From positions 1-20,109 of IMG/VR virus record IMGVR_UViG_3300025286_000185: a stretch of 20,109 nucleotides of DNA, one strand, 5' to 3'. The DNA comes from a virus. Shown piece after piece: positions 11,695 to 20,109 of the stretch. A program made the position numbers and the translations under genes. Each line of letters begins with the position of its first letter. Position 1 is the first letter of the stretch. The notes below the pieces were generated by a model, which saw only the letters and a program-made list of their open reading frames with translations, was not told where the DNA came from and did no database searches.

Positions 11695-13542
11695 ATGGAT
11701 TTAATAACTGTAGATTTTGAAACTTATTACGATAAAGAGTTTTCATTATCGAAAATGACAACGGAGGAGTATATCCGTGACCCCCGTTTTGAAGTTATTG
11801 GGGTAGGAACTAAGATAAACAGCGAGAGAACGGAGTGGGCTAGTGGATCGAAAGAACAGATTAAGAAATTCCTACAAACATTCGATTGGGACGAGACTAT
11901 GTTTCTTGCTCATAACACTATGTTTGATGGGGCTATTGCTAGTTGGTTGTTTGATATTCATCCTCGGGCTTATGCCGATACTTTGTGTATCGCCCGTGCT
12001 GTGGATGGGGTGGAAGTTAGTGGAAGTCTCAAAGCGTTGGTTGAAAGGTATTCTCTCGGCGTTAAAGGCACCGAAGTCATCAACGCACTCGGGAAGCACC
12101 GAGCGGATTTCTCACCAAGAGAACTCTCACGATACGGTGACTACTGTATAAATGATGTGGATTTGACTTATGCTCTGTTTAAAGTTCTTGGTAAAGATTT
12201 TCCCATAAAAGAATTAAAACTTATAGACCTTAGTTTACGCATGTTTATAAATCCTACGTTGGGTTTAGATCTGGAGCTATTGGAACAACATCTTGTGGAA
12301 ACACGTGACCACAAGAACAAGTTATTGGGGGCAGCGGGGGTTGATAGGGAAGTTTTAATGAGCAACCTTAAATTTGCGGGGCTTTTGAGGAAGTCTGGGG
12401 TTACACCTCCAATAAAAATAAGCCAAACGACAGGTAAGGAAACATTTGCTTTCGCTAAATCTGATGAGGAATTTATAGCTCTCATGGATCATGAAGACCC
12501 AAGGGTACAAACTTTAATCGCGGCCCGTCTTGGGAACAAAAGTACGTTAGAAGAAACACGTACACAGAGGTTTATAGATATTGCTAAACGTGGGCTGCTG
12601 CCGGTACCTGTTAAATACTACGCCGCGCATACAGGTAGGTGGGGTGGTGACGATAAGATTAATCTACAGAATCTTCCAAGTAGAGGCACACAAGGTAAGA
12701 AGTTAAAGCGGAGCATACTAGCCCCCGAAGGACATTCCCTGATCGACGCCGATTCCGCCCAGATAGAGGCACGTATTCTGGCGTGGCTTGCCGAGCAAGA
12801 GGACTTGGTAAGCGCATTTGCCAACGGTGAAGATGTTTATAAGAAAATGGCCTCTCGTATTTACGGGATAGGGGAGGAAGATGTGTCAGCCGCACAGAGG
12901 TTTGTAGGCAAGACCACTATCCTTGGGGCTGGTTATGGCATGGGCGCGGTTCGGTTTCGGGAACAGCTAAAGAACTTCGGGACCAAAATAGACAAGTGGG
13001 AAGCACAGAGAGTTATAAAGATATATAGAGAGGCCAATTACGACATATATAATTTATGGAGGGCCGCTCAGAATATGTTGGTATATCTATCACGAGGGGA
13101 CGCCCTTTCGTTCGGACGTGGCAACTTGTTAACAGTAGATGTAGAACATAGTGCACTGCAGCTCCCGTCTGGTTTGTTGTTGAGATACGCCGATCTGCAA
13201 AATGAGAAAGGCTATGCGGGTCAAGCTAATTTTGGAACTGGGTTGGAATTATCTTATCAAACACGGCGTGGTCGCACTCGTATATACGGCGGTAAAGTTA
13301 TAGAGAATGTATGCCAAGCTCTTGCGCGTTGCATAATCGGGGACCAAATGTTAAAAATATCAAAGAAATATCAGGTTGTGCTGACGGTGCATGACTCGGT
13401 TGTGTGCTGTGTAGCCGACGAGGAAGTAGAAGAAGCGCAAAACTACATCGAAACTTGTATGCGCGAGGTGCCTGATTGGGCCGACGGACTCCCGATAGAT
13501 TGTGAATCGGGCGTAGGCAAATCTTATGGAGATTGTGAATGA
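11695..13542 (+). CDS. Family A DNA polymerase with 3'-5' exonuclease domain
   Basis: A 615-residue phage replicative polymerase related to E. coli Pol I. Exonuclease motifs are intact: DFET at residues 7-10, HNTMFD at 73-78 and Y150-x3-D154. Polymerase motif A is DADSAQIEAR at 351-360, motif B runs from Arg402 and Lys406 to GAGYG, and motif C is HDS at 566-568. There is no 5'-3' exonuclease domain, as usual for phage enzymes. Leu410 occupies the position of E. coli Phe762, a variant reported as frequent in temperate or slow phages. It sits two bases after the DUF6378 gene and overlaps the next gene (ATGA), within the replication operon. Confidence 0.96.
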   Translation: MDLITVDFETYYDKEFSLSKMTTEEYIRDPRFEVIGVGTKINSERTEWASGSKEQIKKFLQTFDWDETMFLAHNTMFDGAIASWLFDIHPRAYADTLCIARAVDGVEVSGSLKALVERYSLGVKGTEVINALGKHRADFSPRELSRYGDYCINDVDLTYALFKVLGKDFPIKELKLIDLSLRMFINPTLGLDLELLEQHLVETRDHKNKLLGAAGVDREVLMSNLKFAGLLRKSGVTPPIKISQTTGKETFAFAKSDEEFIALMDHEDPRVQTLIAARLGNKSTLEETRTQRFIDIAKRGLLPVPVKYYAAHTGRWGGDDKINLQNLPSRGTQGKKLKRSILAPEGHSLIDADSAQIEARILAWLAEQEDLVSAFANGEDVYKKMASRIYGIGEEDVSAAQRFVGKTTILGAGYGMGAVRFREQLKNFGTKIDKWEAQRVIKIYREANYDIYNLWRAAQNMLVYLSRGDALSFGRGNLLTVDVEHSALQLPSGLLLRYADLQNEKGYAGQANFGTGLELSYQTRRGRTRIYGGKVIENVCQALARCIIGDQMLKISKKYQVVLTVHDSVVCCVADEEVEEAQNYIETCMREVPDWADGLPIDCESGVGKSYGDCE

Positions 13543-13880
13543 CAAAAAAACTAGATTTAGGTGAGGAACATGTTGCACACCGTGCGACTTTAGGAGGTAT
13601 AACTGAAAACTTTTTCACGCAATCTACGTCCGAGGCTACGTTACGACAAGTTCTTGATACGTTTGCCGACTGCAGAAAATGTGGGGGTTTTGCAGAGTTT
13701 ACTGAAACTATTGAGGTAGATACAGGAGTTGCTAGGTTTAAGACCTTGTGTTGGAGATGTAGCCATAGAGATGGGTTTACAAGTAAAACTACCAAGAACA
13801 ATATGGGCGGATTTACAGTTCAAGTTACTTGGGATGATAAGTCAGAATCCCCTAGCCATTTAAGCCTTGTAAAAAAATGA
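13539..13880 (+). CDS. Hypothetical four-Cys zinc-ribbon protein
   Basis: A 113-residue protein overlapping the polymerase stop (ATGA) and the next gene by four bases. Cys45 and Cys48 (CRKC), with Cys71 and Cys74 (CWRC), form a likely zinc ribbon with about 22 residues between knuckles. The N-terminal 40 residues look helical and the C-terminal 35 are polar. Zinc ribbons next to phage polymerases often help hold DNA or protein partners, but the role here is unknown. Both overlaps point to coupled translation with its neighbours. Confidence 0.75.
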   Translation: MTKKLDLGEEHVAHRATLGGITENFFTQSTSEATLRQVLDTFADCRKCGGFAEFTETIEVDTGVARFKTLCWRCSHRDGFTSKTTKNNMGGFTVQVTWDDKSESPSHLSLVKK

Positions 13881-14542
13881 GCATTGATCCTTGGTCTTTC
13901 AGTAAAATAAAGGCATTTGAACAATGCCCAAAGCAATTCTATCACATGAGGATTGCCAAGGATTATGCTGAATCTGAAACTGAAGCTATGTTATACGGTA
14001 CCGCGTTTCATGAGGCCGCAGAGGCTTATATAAAAGATGGTAAATCAATGCCAGCCCGATTTGATTATGCTGTTGCCGCGCTGGACAGTTTAAAATCAAA
14101 GCAGGGGCATAAATTATGTGAGTACAAGTTTGGGCTTACGAAGAACCTAGACCCCTGCGGGTTTGATGATGGAGATGTTTGGTTCCGAGGTATAGCAGAC
14201 CTAATTATATTGGATGAAAATTCTGCGTGGGTAGTGGATTATAAAACTGGGAAGTCTGCTCGGTACGCTGATAAAGGTCAGTTAGAGCTAATGGCCCTTA
14301 CTATTTTTAAGCATTTTCCACAGATTGAAAAGGTACGGGCTGGATTATTGTTTGTGGTGTCCAAAGATTTAATAAAAGATGTATATATGCGGGATACAGA
14401 AAAAATACTTTGGAATAAATGGTTGTCTGATTATTCTAATATGGAACAGGCTTTTGAAAATAATGTATGGAATCCACGACCCAGCGGGTTATGTAGACGA
14501 CATTGTGCTGTTACCGAATGTGCCCATAATGGGAGAAACTAA
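13877..14542 (+). CDS. PD-(D/E)XK exonuclease, RecB/Cas4-like with probable Fe-S cluster
   Basis: A 221-residue nuclease of the RecB/Cas4 group (PDDEXK_1). The N-terminal WSFSKIKAFEQCPKQF carries Cys17. The core has His45 (GTAFHEA), Asp108 (GIADLI), Asp121 with Lys123 (VVDYKTGK) and Gln135 (QLELMA). Three C-terminal Cys (206, 210, 215, in GLCRRHCAVTECAHNG) with Cys17 match the usual four-Cys iron-sulfur site of Cas4 and AddB-type nucleases. Such phage proteins are thought to process DNA ends during replication and recombination. There is no CRISPR context, so Cas4 is only a structural comparison. It overlaps its neighbours by four bases and one base. Confidence 0.92.
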   Translation: MSIDPWSFSKIKAFEQCPKQFYHMRIAKDYAESETEAMLYGTAFHEAAEAYIKDGKSMPARFDYAVAALDSLKSKQGHKLCEYKFGLTKNLDPCGFDDGDVWFRGIADLIILDENSAWVVDYKTGKSARYADKGQLELMALTIFKHFPQIEKVRAGLLFVVSKDLIKDVYMRDTEKILWNKWLSDYSNMEQAFENNVWNPRPSGLCRRHCAVTECAHNGRN

Positions 14543-14796
14543 TGGTTTATACTAAATCCCCTCGACCTTATAAACGTGAATACCAATTACAAAAACAACG
14601 TGGCGAACACGGGGCGCGTATGGAACGTCAAAAAGCTAGACGGGCGTTGGATAAAAAAGGTGTCAACCGAAAAGGTAAAGATATAAGCCACAATAAACCA
14701 CTCCGTAGTGGTGGCACTAATGCAGACGGGTATAGACTAATGAGTCCCAGTAAAAACCGTGCAAACAATGGTAAGAGGAAGACGAAAAAAACATAG
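14542..14796 (+). CDS. HNH-like small basic phage protein
   Basis: An 84-residue, very basic protein (many Lys and Arg). The C-terminal half follows the HNH-fold pattern DxxHxxPLxxGGTNxxxNxxxxSxxxNR: here DISHNKPLRSGGTNADG and then SPSKNRANNGK. The first catalytic-type His is present, but the Asp that usually precedes it is Ser, so endonuclease activity is uncertain. Similar small proteins occur in phage replication modules. TAATG coupling with the nuclease gene upstream; 25 bases to the helicase start. Confidence 0.7.
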   Translation: MVYTKSPRPYKREYQLQKQRGEHGARMERQKARRALDKKGVNRKGKDISHNKPLRSGGTNADGYRLMSPSKNRANNGKRKTKKT

Positions 14797-14821
14797 CGCA
14801 AGGTAATCAGGAGAACATAAC

Positions 14822-16357
14822 TTGCAGATCATTAAGAACAAGGCTGTGTTGCTGAAACTGCGAAATCCTCAGCAAGTAACGACAGTTATACCTAAAAGTC
14901 ATATAGTGGGAGATAATAACGTGCTCGTAAAATGGGGAGTTGATGAAAGCCACACACTTAAAAAATTAAATATAAACGTGCCATCACCTATAGAAGGACG
15001 TTATAAGTGGCCCGGCCAGTATAAACCATTTACCCACCAAAGGAGCACGGCGGCTTTCCTAACGATGAACAGGAAAGCTTTTTGTTTTAACGAACAAGGT
15101 ACAGGTAAAACTGCGTCTGCAATCTGGGCTTCTGATTTTCTAATACAACAGGGGCGAATAGCGCGGGTGTTAGTTATCTGCCCGCTCTCGATTATGGATA
15201 GTGCATGGCGTGCTGACTTGTTTACATTTGCCATGCATCGTAGTGTGGATGTAGCCTACGGCTCCCCTGATAAAAGACGGAGAATTATCGAAGGTGACGC
15301 TGAATATGTAATTATAAACTATGACGGGGTAGAAATCGTAGCAGATGCTATAAGTAAAGGGGGTTTCGATCTCATAATTGCGGATGAAGCTACCCATTAT
15401 AAAAACGCCCAGACAAAACGCTGGAAAGTTCTTAATTCTGTAATGAAGCCTGATACTTGGCTTTGGATGATGACAGGAACCCCTGCCGCGCAAAGCCCCT
15501 TGGATGCTTATGGTCTGGCGAAACTTGTCAATCCTATGGCAGTCCCCCGTTTTTTTGGTTCATTCCGTGATCTGGTTATGTATAAAGTATCCAATTTTAA
15601 ATGGGTACCGAAAGACAGTGCCACGAAAACAGTTTTCAATGTACTACAGCCAGCAATACGTTTTACAAAAGACGACTGTCTAGACCTCCCTGATATGATT
15701 TACGTCAAACGTGAGATAGAACTTACCCGTCAACAAAAGAAATATTATAAGGAATTACGTAATCGCATGGTTATGCAAGCGGCGGGGGAGGAAATTACCG
15801 CCGTGAATGCCGCGGTTAACATGAATAAACTCCTGCAAATAAGTTCTGGTGCGATCTATACCGATAAAGGCAACGCATTGGAGTTTGATATAAAGCACAG
15901 GTACAAGGTGCTTCGGGAAGTTATTGATGAATCCAGCCGGAAGGTACTTATCTTTGTAACCTTCAAACACACTATAGGTATTCTTGCTGATAAACTCAGG
16001 AAGGATGGAATTAGCAACGAAATAATCCAAGGTAATGTACCTGTTCGCAAGCGTACTGAAGTATTTAAAGCCTTCCAAGAACGAGATAATCCACGGGTTC
16101 TTATCCTTCAACCTGCCGCCGCCGCTCATGGCGTAACCTTGACCGCTGCCAATACGGTAGTGTGGTGGGGGCCAACAAGTTCTCTTGAAACATACTCTCA
16201 AGCTAATGCACGAGTACATCGAACAGGACAGAAGCATAAATGTACTGTGATACAGTTACAGGGGTCAGTTGTAGAGAAACACGTTTACAGTCTGTTAGAC
16301 AGTAAAATAGACGTTCACACACAAATTGTAGATTTATACAAGAAATTACTTGACTAG
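14822..16357 (+). CDS. SNF2-family DEAD/H-box helicase or translocase
   Basis: A 511-residue superfamily 2 ATPase of the SNF2 type. Start is TTG at 14822, supported by CAGGAG eight bases ahead. Motif I is EQGTGKT at residues 91-97, motif II is DEAT at 188-191, and motif III is MMTGTP at about 216-221. The C-terminal lobe has motif V-like VTLTAANTVVWWGP and motif VI ARVHRTGQ at 463-470 with both Arg present. Phage SNF2 proteins are dsDNA translocases, thought to remodel replication forks or strip bound proteins. It lies in the replication operon between the HNH-like gene and a conserved phage gene. Confidence 0.93.
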   Translation: MQIIKNKAVLLKLRNPQQVTTVIPKSHIVGDNNVLVKWGVDESHTLKKLNINVPSPIEGRYKWPGQYKPFTHQRSTAAFLTMNRKAFCFNEQGTGKTASAIWASDFLIQQGRIARVLVICPLSIMDSAWRADLFTFAMHRSVDVAYGSPDKRRRIIEGDAEYVIINYDGVEIVADAISKGGFDLIIADEATHYKNAQTKRWKVLNSVMKPDTWLWMMTGTPAAQSPLDAYGLAKLVNPMAVPRFFGSFRDLVMYKVSNFKWVPKDSATKTVFNVLQPAIRFTKDDCLDLPDMIYVKREIELTRQQKKYYKELRNRMVMQAAGEEITAVNAAVNMNKLLQISSGAIYTDKGNALEFDIKHRYKVLREVIDESSRKVLIFVTFKHTIGILADKLRKDGISNEIIQGNVPVRKRTEVFKAFQERDNPRVLILQPAAAAHGVTLTAANTVVWWGPTSSLETYSQANARVHRTGQKHKCTVIQLQGSVVEKHVYSLLDSKIDVHTQIVDLYKKLLD

Positions 16358-16418
16358 CCCATATCCTGTCACTAATATGCGTTCTCTATAAAGATTTAAA
16401 AGATCAGGAGAGACGAGG

Positions 16419-16808
16419 ATGGGTGTTCAATTGGAGACATTAACCAAGGTTTTTTTAAAAATTAAAAATAAGCGTAGTGAATTATCCGCAGCGTTTAAAG
16501 AAGAAGACGACGAACTTAAATCCCAACAAGATAAAATTAAGCAAGCTCTACTGGATCATTGTAAGAAACACAATGTTGAAAGTGTGAGAACTTCTGAAGG
16601 GTTGTTTTATAGGACAACTAGAACACGTTATTGGACAAGCGATTGGGAGCATATGTACGATTTTATAAAAGAGCATGATGTTCCCGAGTTTCTTGAAAAG
16701 CGTCTTAACCAAGGTAATGTAAAACAATTTCTTGAGGAGAACCCTGAAGCTGTTCCGAAGGGTTTAAATGTGGACAGCGAATACCTCATATCAGTTAGGA
16801 AAAAATAA
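16419..16808 (+). CDS. Conserved phage replication-module protein of unknown function
   Basis: A 129-residue protein; ATG at 16419 follows CAGGAGAGACGAGG. Residues 5-50 form a charged helix, likely coiled coil (IKNKRSELSAAFKEEDDELK, then DKIKQALLDHCKKH). After it comes VESVRTSEGLFYRTTRTRYW, a beta-hairpin-like part, then WEHMYDFIKEHDVPEFLEKR and QGNVKQFLEENPE, ending VDSEYLISVRKK. I recall similar proteins in phage operons near SSB-like genes, but know no assigned function. A 61-base gap separates it from the helicase gene; it overlaps the next gene by one base (TAATG). Confidence 0.7.
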   Translation: MGVQLETLTKVFLKIKNKRSELSAAFKEEDDELKSQQDKIKQALLDHCKKHNVESVRTSEGLFYRTTRTRYWTSDWEHMYDFIKEHDVPEFLEKRLNQGNVKQFLEENPEAVPKGLNVDSEYLISVRKK

Positions 16809-17053
16809 TGAGTGGACCGTATGTACCTATTGAAGATTTATCAAAACATTTTTCAGTATCAATTTCCACCATCCGTGGTTGGATCAGAAAAAATCATATC
16901 CCTGAACATACTTACATTAAAGTAGGTAACACCTATAGATTTTCTGTGAAAGATGTAGTTGAAGCTTTGTCTAAACCAAAACAAATTGATCCAGTTGCTG
17001 AAGGTATTATGTCTTTGGATAAACCTATTAATGATGAGGACCGAGACCTCTGA
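16808..17053 (+). CDS. MerR/excisionase-type helix-turn-helix protein
   Basis: An 81-residue protein with an N-terminal winged HTH of the MerR or excisionase type: YVPIEDLSKHFSVSISTIRG, then WIRKNHIPEHTYIKVG, then a wing and YRFSVKDVVEAL. The tail (from about residue 57) is acidic. Domains like this bind DNA and act as transcription regulators, excisionases or terminase small-subunit-like proteins. No integrase is visible, so an excisionase call is not justified. TAATG and TGATG junctions couple it to both neighbours. A candidate to bind the palindromes or octamers, without direct evidence. Confidence 0.78.
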   Translation: MSGPYVPIEDLSKHFSVSISTIRGWIRKNHIPEHTYIKVGNTYRFSVKDVVEALSKPKQIDPVAEGIMSLDKPINDEDRDL

Positions 17054-17751
17054 TGCTAGAACCTATAAGACGTTTAGGTATCCGTGATAAGAAATTCAGT
17101 GAAGTCACACGGGGTGAGGAAATACCTATAAGTAATTCAAGCTCTCAGAATATTGTGGTTATTGATGCGGCTCCTATATCGCGTTCATACTATGAAAATA
17201 ACTATGACCCTGATAAATTAACAGTTCCTACCTGTTGGTCATCGGATACACAAATTCCTTCAGTAAAAGTTCCAGAAGAACAACGTCAGGCAACCAGATG
17301 TCTGGATTGTAAACAGAATATAAGAGGTTCTGGTTACGGGAGCAGTAGGGCTTGCAGGTTTTCACAGCGTTTAGCCATTACTATGGAGGACCATCTGGAG
17401 ATAATATACCAACTCAGATTACCCGCTACTTCTATTTTTGGGGAAACAAGAGATGGAAATATGCCCCTGCAATCCTACGCCCGTTTTTTAACGGAACATA
17501 ATACTTCCGCTATTGCTGTTGTTACTCAAATATATTTCGACACAAATAGCGAAACACCAAAACTCTTCTTTAAACCTATTCGCCCTCTCAGGGAGGAAGA
17601 GTTACAGGTGGTTTCAAAAATGAAAGCTCATCCGAATACGGTAGATGCTATCACTTTGGATTTTACGCCACCACTTGAGGGTATGAAAACGTCCCCATTT
17701 GGAATCACAGATGGGTTTCAATTAAATAAACAGGAGAAATCTTATGGCTGA
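17053..17751 (+). CDS. Conserved phage protein with four-Cys site, SSB-associated
   Basis: A 232-residue protein. Cys61 (PTCWSSD), Cys83 and Cys86 (RCLDCKQN) and Cys101 (RACRFS) form a likely zinc site; the pattern CWS...CxDCxxN...RxCRxSQR is typical of phage proteins encoded just ahead of a candidate single-stranded DNA binding gene. The following YQLRLPATSIFG stretch and the C-terminal beta-rich part may form an OB-like fold, which would make it a second DNA-binding protein; that is inference. It overlaps the next gene by eight bases, with CAGGAG for that gene inside its 3' end. Confidence 0.75.
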   Translation: MLEPIRRLGIRDKKFSEVTRGEEIPISNSSSQNIVVIDAAPISRSYYENNYDPDKLTVPTCWSSDTQIPSVKVPEEQRQATRCLDCKQNIRGSGYGSSRACRFSQRLAITMEDHLEIIYQLRLPATSIFGETRDGNMPLQSYARFLTEHNTSAIAVVTQIYFDTNSETPKLFFKPIRPLREEELQVVSKMKAHPNTVDAITLDFTPPLEGMKTSPFGITDGFQLNKQEKSYG

Positions 17752-18430
17752 ATATGCCCCTACCTATCTTATTAACGAAGTAGAAGCCTTATGGCCTCGC
17801 CTTAATGGTACCTATCGGTATGACAATAAAGAGAAACGGTCTGTTCCCTGTGATCCTTTTGACGAAGGAGCACAATATGGAATCAATTTTCGTATGTCCA
17901 AAACACAAGCCAAGGATTTACGTAAAGCTATGATTCAGGCTTACAAGGAAAAGACTGCAACAGAAAAAAATTGGCCTGAGAAATTTGCAAGTCCTTTTAT
18001 TGAGGAAGAAGAAGGTACCTTTACTTTTAAGGCCAGCCTGAAAGGAGCTTACGGTAAAGATGCTACTCGTAAACCAGCTCAGTTCGATTCAAAAAACACA
18101 AAGCTGGATGATGAGTTTCTCTTGACCACAGGAAGCACTGTTAATGTTGCCGTATCTTTTGTGCCCTATAACGCAGGGGGGAGTATGGGTAATGGTGTGT
18201 CTCTAAGGTTGCGAGCGGTACAGGTTTTGAAGTATGTTCCAATGGAGTCACGTTCCCCCTTCGATACAACAGATGGTTTTGAGGCTTCAGATGGCAACCC
18301 GTTTGCAATAGTAAGTTCACCTGAAGAAAACGGAGAAATCAAAGAGCCGAAAAAAGTAGCCAAAAAGAACGCTACGCCAAAAGCTAAAGACCCAGAGTTA
18401 GATGCTATCGTAGATGATTGGGACGATTAG
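17744..18430 (+). CDS. Candidate single-stranded DNA binding protein with acidic tail
   Basis: A 228-residue protein, ATG at 17744 with CAGGAGAAAT ahead. The core (about residues 15-170) is beta-rich with conserved-looking ALWPRLNGTYRYD, GAQYGINFRMSK, and STVNVAVSFVPYNAGG followed by GVSLRLRAVQVLKYVP, resembling OB-fold SSB-like phage proteins (gp2.5/DUF2815-like). After a Lys-rich linker the C-terminus is acidic (PELDAIVDDWDD), the kind of tail by which SSBs contact polymerases and helicases. No enzyme motif is seen. Position between the four-Cys protein and the primase supports a replication role. Assignment rests on pattern and context only. Confidence 0.7.
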   Translation: MAEYAPTYLINEVEALWPRLNGTYRYDNKEKRSVPCDPFDEGAQYGINFRMSKTQAKDLRKAMIQAYKEKTATEKNWPEKFASPFIEEEEGTFTFKASLKGAYGKDATRKPAQFDSKNTKLDDEFLLTTGSTVNVAVSFVPYNAGGSMGNGVSLRLRAVQVLKYVPMESRSPFDTTDGFEASDGNPFAIVSSPEENGEIKEPKKVAKKNATPKAKDPELDAIVDDWDD

Positions 18431-18444
18431 TTTCTATTTATATA

Positions 18445-18474
18445 ACCGCGGCTGTATCGTTGTATGGCCGCGGT
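18445..18474 (+). other. Intergenic hairpin before the primase gene
   Basis: ACCGCGGC (18445-18452) and GCCGCGGT (18467-18474) are exact complements around a 14-base loop. The following CCTCTCTT is a poor T-tract. It may be a weak terminator or an RNA stability or processing site that lowers primase expression relative to the SSB-like gene. Confidence 0.55.
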
Positions 18475-18492
18475 CCTCTCTTGGGTGTAAAA

Positions 18493-20109
18493 ATGAATAC
18501 AAAAGAATTTCTACGGAGAGCATTGGGGGAGAATGGCTTTTACTGTGTTTTCTATAAATCAGATAGCCATCCACCAGCACAAAAATTTTATAGTTCTATA
18601 GATGCTGTAATAGATTTTGCTTACGAGTATGATAAAGCTGGGTTTGATACTTATTTTGCATTAGCTACATTTAAAAAAGAAGGTTCACGTAAGGTAGATA
18701 ACGTTGAACAACTCCGAACATTTTTCCTAGACTTAGATTGCGGTCCTAATAAAGATTATCCAAACCAGCCGGAAGCTATTGTCGCTCTGAAAGGATTTTG
18801 TGAAAAACTTTCGTTACCTAAACCTCTTCTTGTCAACTCGGGCAACGGGGTGCATGTATATTGGTTCTTGTCACAACCTGTTAACCTAGACGAATGGTTG
18901 CGAACAGCCCGGGTCCTTAAACGTTCTTGTTTAAAATATAAGTTGTTAGCAGATGCTGCTGTAACCGCAGATGCTGCACGTGTGCTTCGTATACCGGAAA
19001 CTCATAATTATAAATCAGATCCCCCTTCCAAGGTAATTTTTCTTGGTATGGACGTTCCTGAACCTATACCCCTTGATAAATTTACTGGATATTTTGATAG
19101 CGAATTGATACCAGTTGCTACTAAACATATTCCTGCTGGCAGTAATGCTGTAATGGATGTGTTGCTTGGCAACAGAAAAAATATATTTAAAGATATACTT
19201 ATAAAAACAAGCGCAGGGAATGGTTGCGAACAGTTAAAAAATATATTGTTGAATCAGGAAGAAATATCGGAACCCTTATGGAGGGCTGGATTATCCATAG
19301 CTAAATTTTGCGATGATGGTAAGAAAGCCGCTCATCTTCTATCTAAAAACCACTCTGAATACACTCCACAAGATACAATGAAAAAGATGGATCTCATAAA
19401 GGGTCCGTATGGCTGTGATAGTTTTGATGGACTTAATCCTAACGTATGTAGAGAATGTCCTAATTGGGGTAAGATAAAATCTCCTATAAGCCTCGGTAGC
19501 CGGATAAAAGAAGCTACGGAAGAAGATAATATTGTCGAAGCTCCGTCGATGGACTTACCTGATAAACCTGTAACAACTTATAATATACCTATGTACCCAG
19601 CCCCTTATTTCAGGGGAGCTAACGGTGGTATCTATATACGGATAACGCAGAAAGACGGCGAAATTGGTGAAAAACAAATATACCATAATGACTTATATGT
19701 AGTCAGACGTTTATGGGACGCTGAATTAGGTGAGTCGCTAGTAATGCGACTTCATCTTCCACTTGACGGTGTACGGGAATTTACAGTGCCGTTTTCTGCA
19801 GTAAATTCACAGGAAGAATTTCGTAAGGAGATGTCTAAATATGGTGTGGCAGTAGATAAGATGGGTGACATTAGGCAATACACAACAAAATGGGTTAACG
19901 AATTACAGGCTAATAGTATGGCAGATGAAGCACATAAACAGTTCGGTTGGGTTAATGATAATTGTGATTCTTTTATATTAGGTAATCAGGAGATACTTAA
20001 AGACAAGGTGGAGTTTAATCCTCCCTCCGCACAAACAGCTTCACTATTCCCCTCTTTCGAGCCAAAGGGTACTTTAGAAGGCTGGAAAGAAACCATAAAT
20101 TTCTACAAC
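18493..20109 (+). CDS. Primase-helicase (AEP-type primase plus DUF927-like region), 3' end outside window
   Basis: An open frame of 539 codons from ATG 18493 to the window end, with no stop, so the gene is partial. The N-terminal domain has archaeo-eukaryotic primase (prim-pol) motifs: FFLDLD with Asp80 and Asp82, SGNGVH at 116-121, and ADAARVLRIPETHNYK with Asp160. A middle section has a Cys cluster (GCDSF...NVCRECPNWGKI). From about residue 360 the sequence resembles DUF927-type helicase regions (PYFRGANGGIYI, and HKQFGWVNDNCDSFILGN). A helicase Walker motif would be expected beyond the window. Start lacks a strong ribosome binding site (TTGGGTGT). Likely the replicative primase and helicase of the phage. 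Confidence 0.88.
   Translation, partial: MNTKEFLRRALGENGFYCVFYKSDSHPPAQKFYSSIDAVIDFAYEYDKAGFDTYFALATFKKEGSRKVDNVEQLRTFFLDLDCGPNKDYPNQPEAIVALKGFCEKLSLPKPLLVNSGNGVHVYWFLSQPVNLDEWLRTARVLKRSCLKYKLLADAAVTADAARVLRIPETHNYKSDPPSKVIFLGMDVPEPIPLDKFTGYFDSELIPVATKHIPAGSNAVMDVLLGNRKNIFKDILIKTSAGNGCEQLKNILLNQEEISEPLWRAGLSIAKFCDDGKKAAHLLSKNHSEYTPQDTMKKMDLIKGPYGCDSFDGLNPNVCRECPNWGKIKSPISLGSRIKEATEEDNIVEAPSMDLPDKPVTTYNIPMYPAPYFRGANGGIYIRITQKDGEIGEKQIYHNDLYVVRRLWDAELGESLVMRLHLPLDGVREFTVPFSAVNSQEEFRKEMSKYGVAVDKMGDIRQYTTKWVNELQANSMADEAHKQFGWVNDNCDSFILGNQEILKDKVEFNPPSAQTASLFPSFEPKGTLEGWKETINFYN

Noticed and set aside
16808-17053. Excisionase (xis)
   Set aside because: The HTH type fits, but no integrase or attachment site is in view and the gene lies inside the replication operon.
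1-20109. tRNA, rRNA or insertion sequence
   Set aside because: No tRNA-like cloverleaf, rRNA core or transposase sequence was noticed by reading; a tRNAscan-SE run would settle it.

Overview
The window looks like the early and replication half of a tailed-phage or prophage genome. Every supportable gene lies on the + strand, genes are short and tightly packed with many 1-8 base overlaps, and there is a nearly complete phage replication set: a family A DNA polymerase, SNF2 helicase, VRR-NUC and RecB/Cas4-like nucleases, a candidate single-stranded DNA binding protein and a primase-helicase. The SleB-type cell wall hydrolase and the gene families suggest a Gram-negative host, most likely a proteobacterium; this is inference. 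No capsid, tail, terminase, integrase, tRNA or attachment site was seen, so a temperate lifestyle cannot be read directly. The polymerase carries Leu at the position of E. coli Pol I Phe762, a residue that has been linked to temperate or slow-growing phages.

Left region (1-3071): five small genes of unknown function, several followed by TTCG-loop hairpin terminators. Two of them (191-718 and 1721-2272) encode related proteins and share a duplicated promoter. A gene-free 0.8 kb follows (2273-3071), holding 12 copies of an AATGTTCT-type octamer in both orientations around an AT-rich core, and ending in a strong sigma70-type promoter. It looks like a replication origin or a master control region.

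Middle region (3072-10883): a DUF3150-like protein, a small membrane protein, a MoxR-type AAA+ ATPase, a protein joining a HExxH metallopeptidase-like domain to a von Willebrand A domain, and a SleB-type hydrolase. Three unknown proteins follow, two sharing a C-terminal domain, then a protein with a winged-helix-like end between two copies of a 47 bp terminator repeat, then a VRR-NUC nuclease.

The most striking feature of 1.5-9.65 kb is an 18-19 bp palindrome, GTTAGGGA-N2/3-TCCCTAAC. It occurs 11 times with invariant arms and a variable centre, nearly always between genes, and not once in the replication half. It looks like a dispersed operator ('stoperator'-like) or an RNA-level regulatory hairpin, and it is the best candidate here for something undescribed.

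Right region (10884-20109): a structured gene-free segment that ends in a terminator (candidate noncoding RNA), then one long replication operon: zinc-ribbon protein, DUF6378 protein, DNA polymerase, second zinc-ribbon protein, PD-(D/E)XK nuclease, HNH-like protein, SNF2 helicase, conserved phage protein, MerR/excisionase-like HTH protein, four-Cys protein, candidate SSB, and a primase-helicase that runs off the window end.
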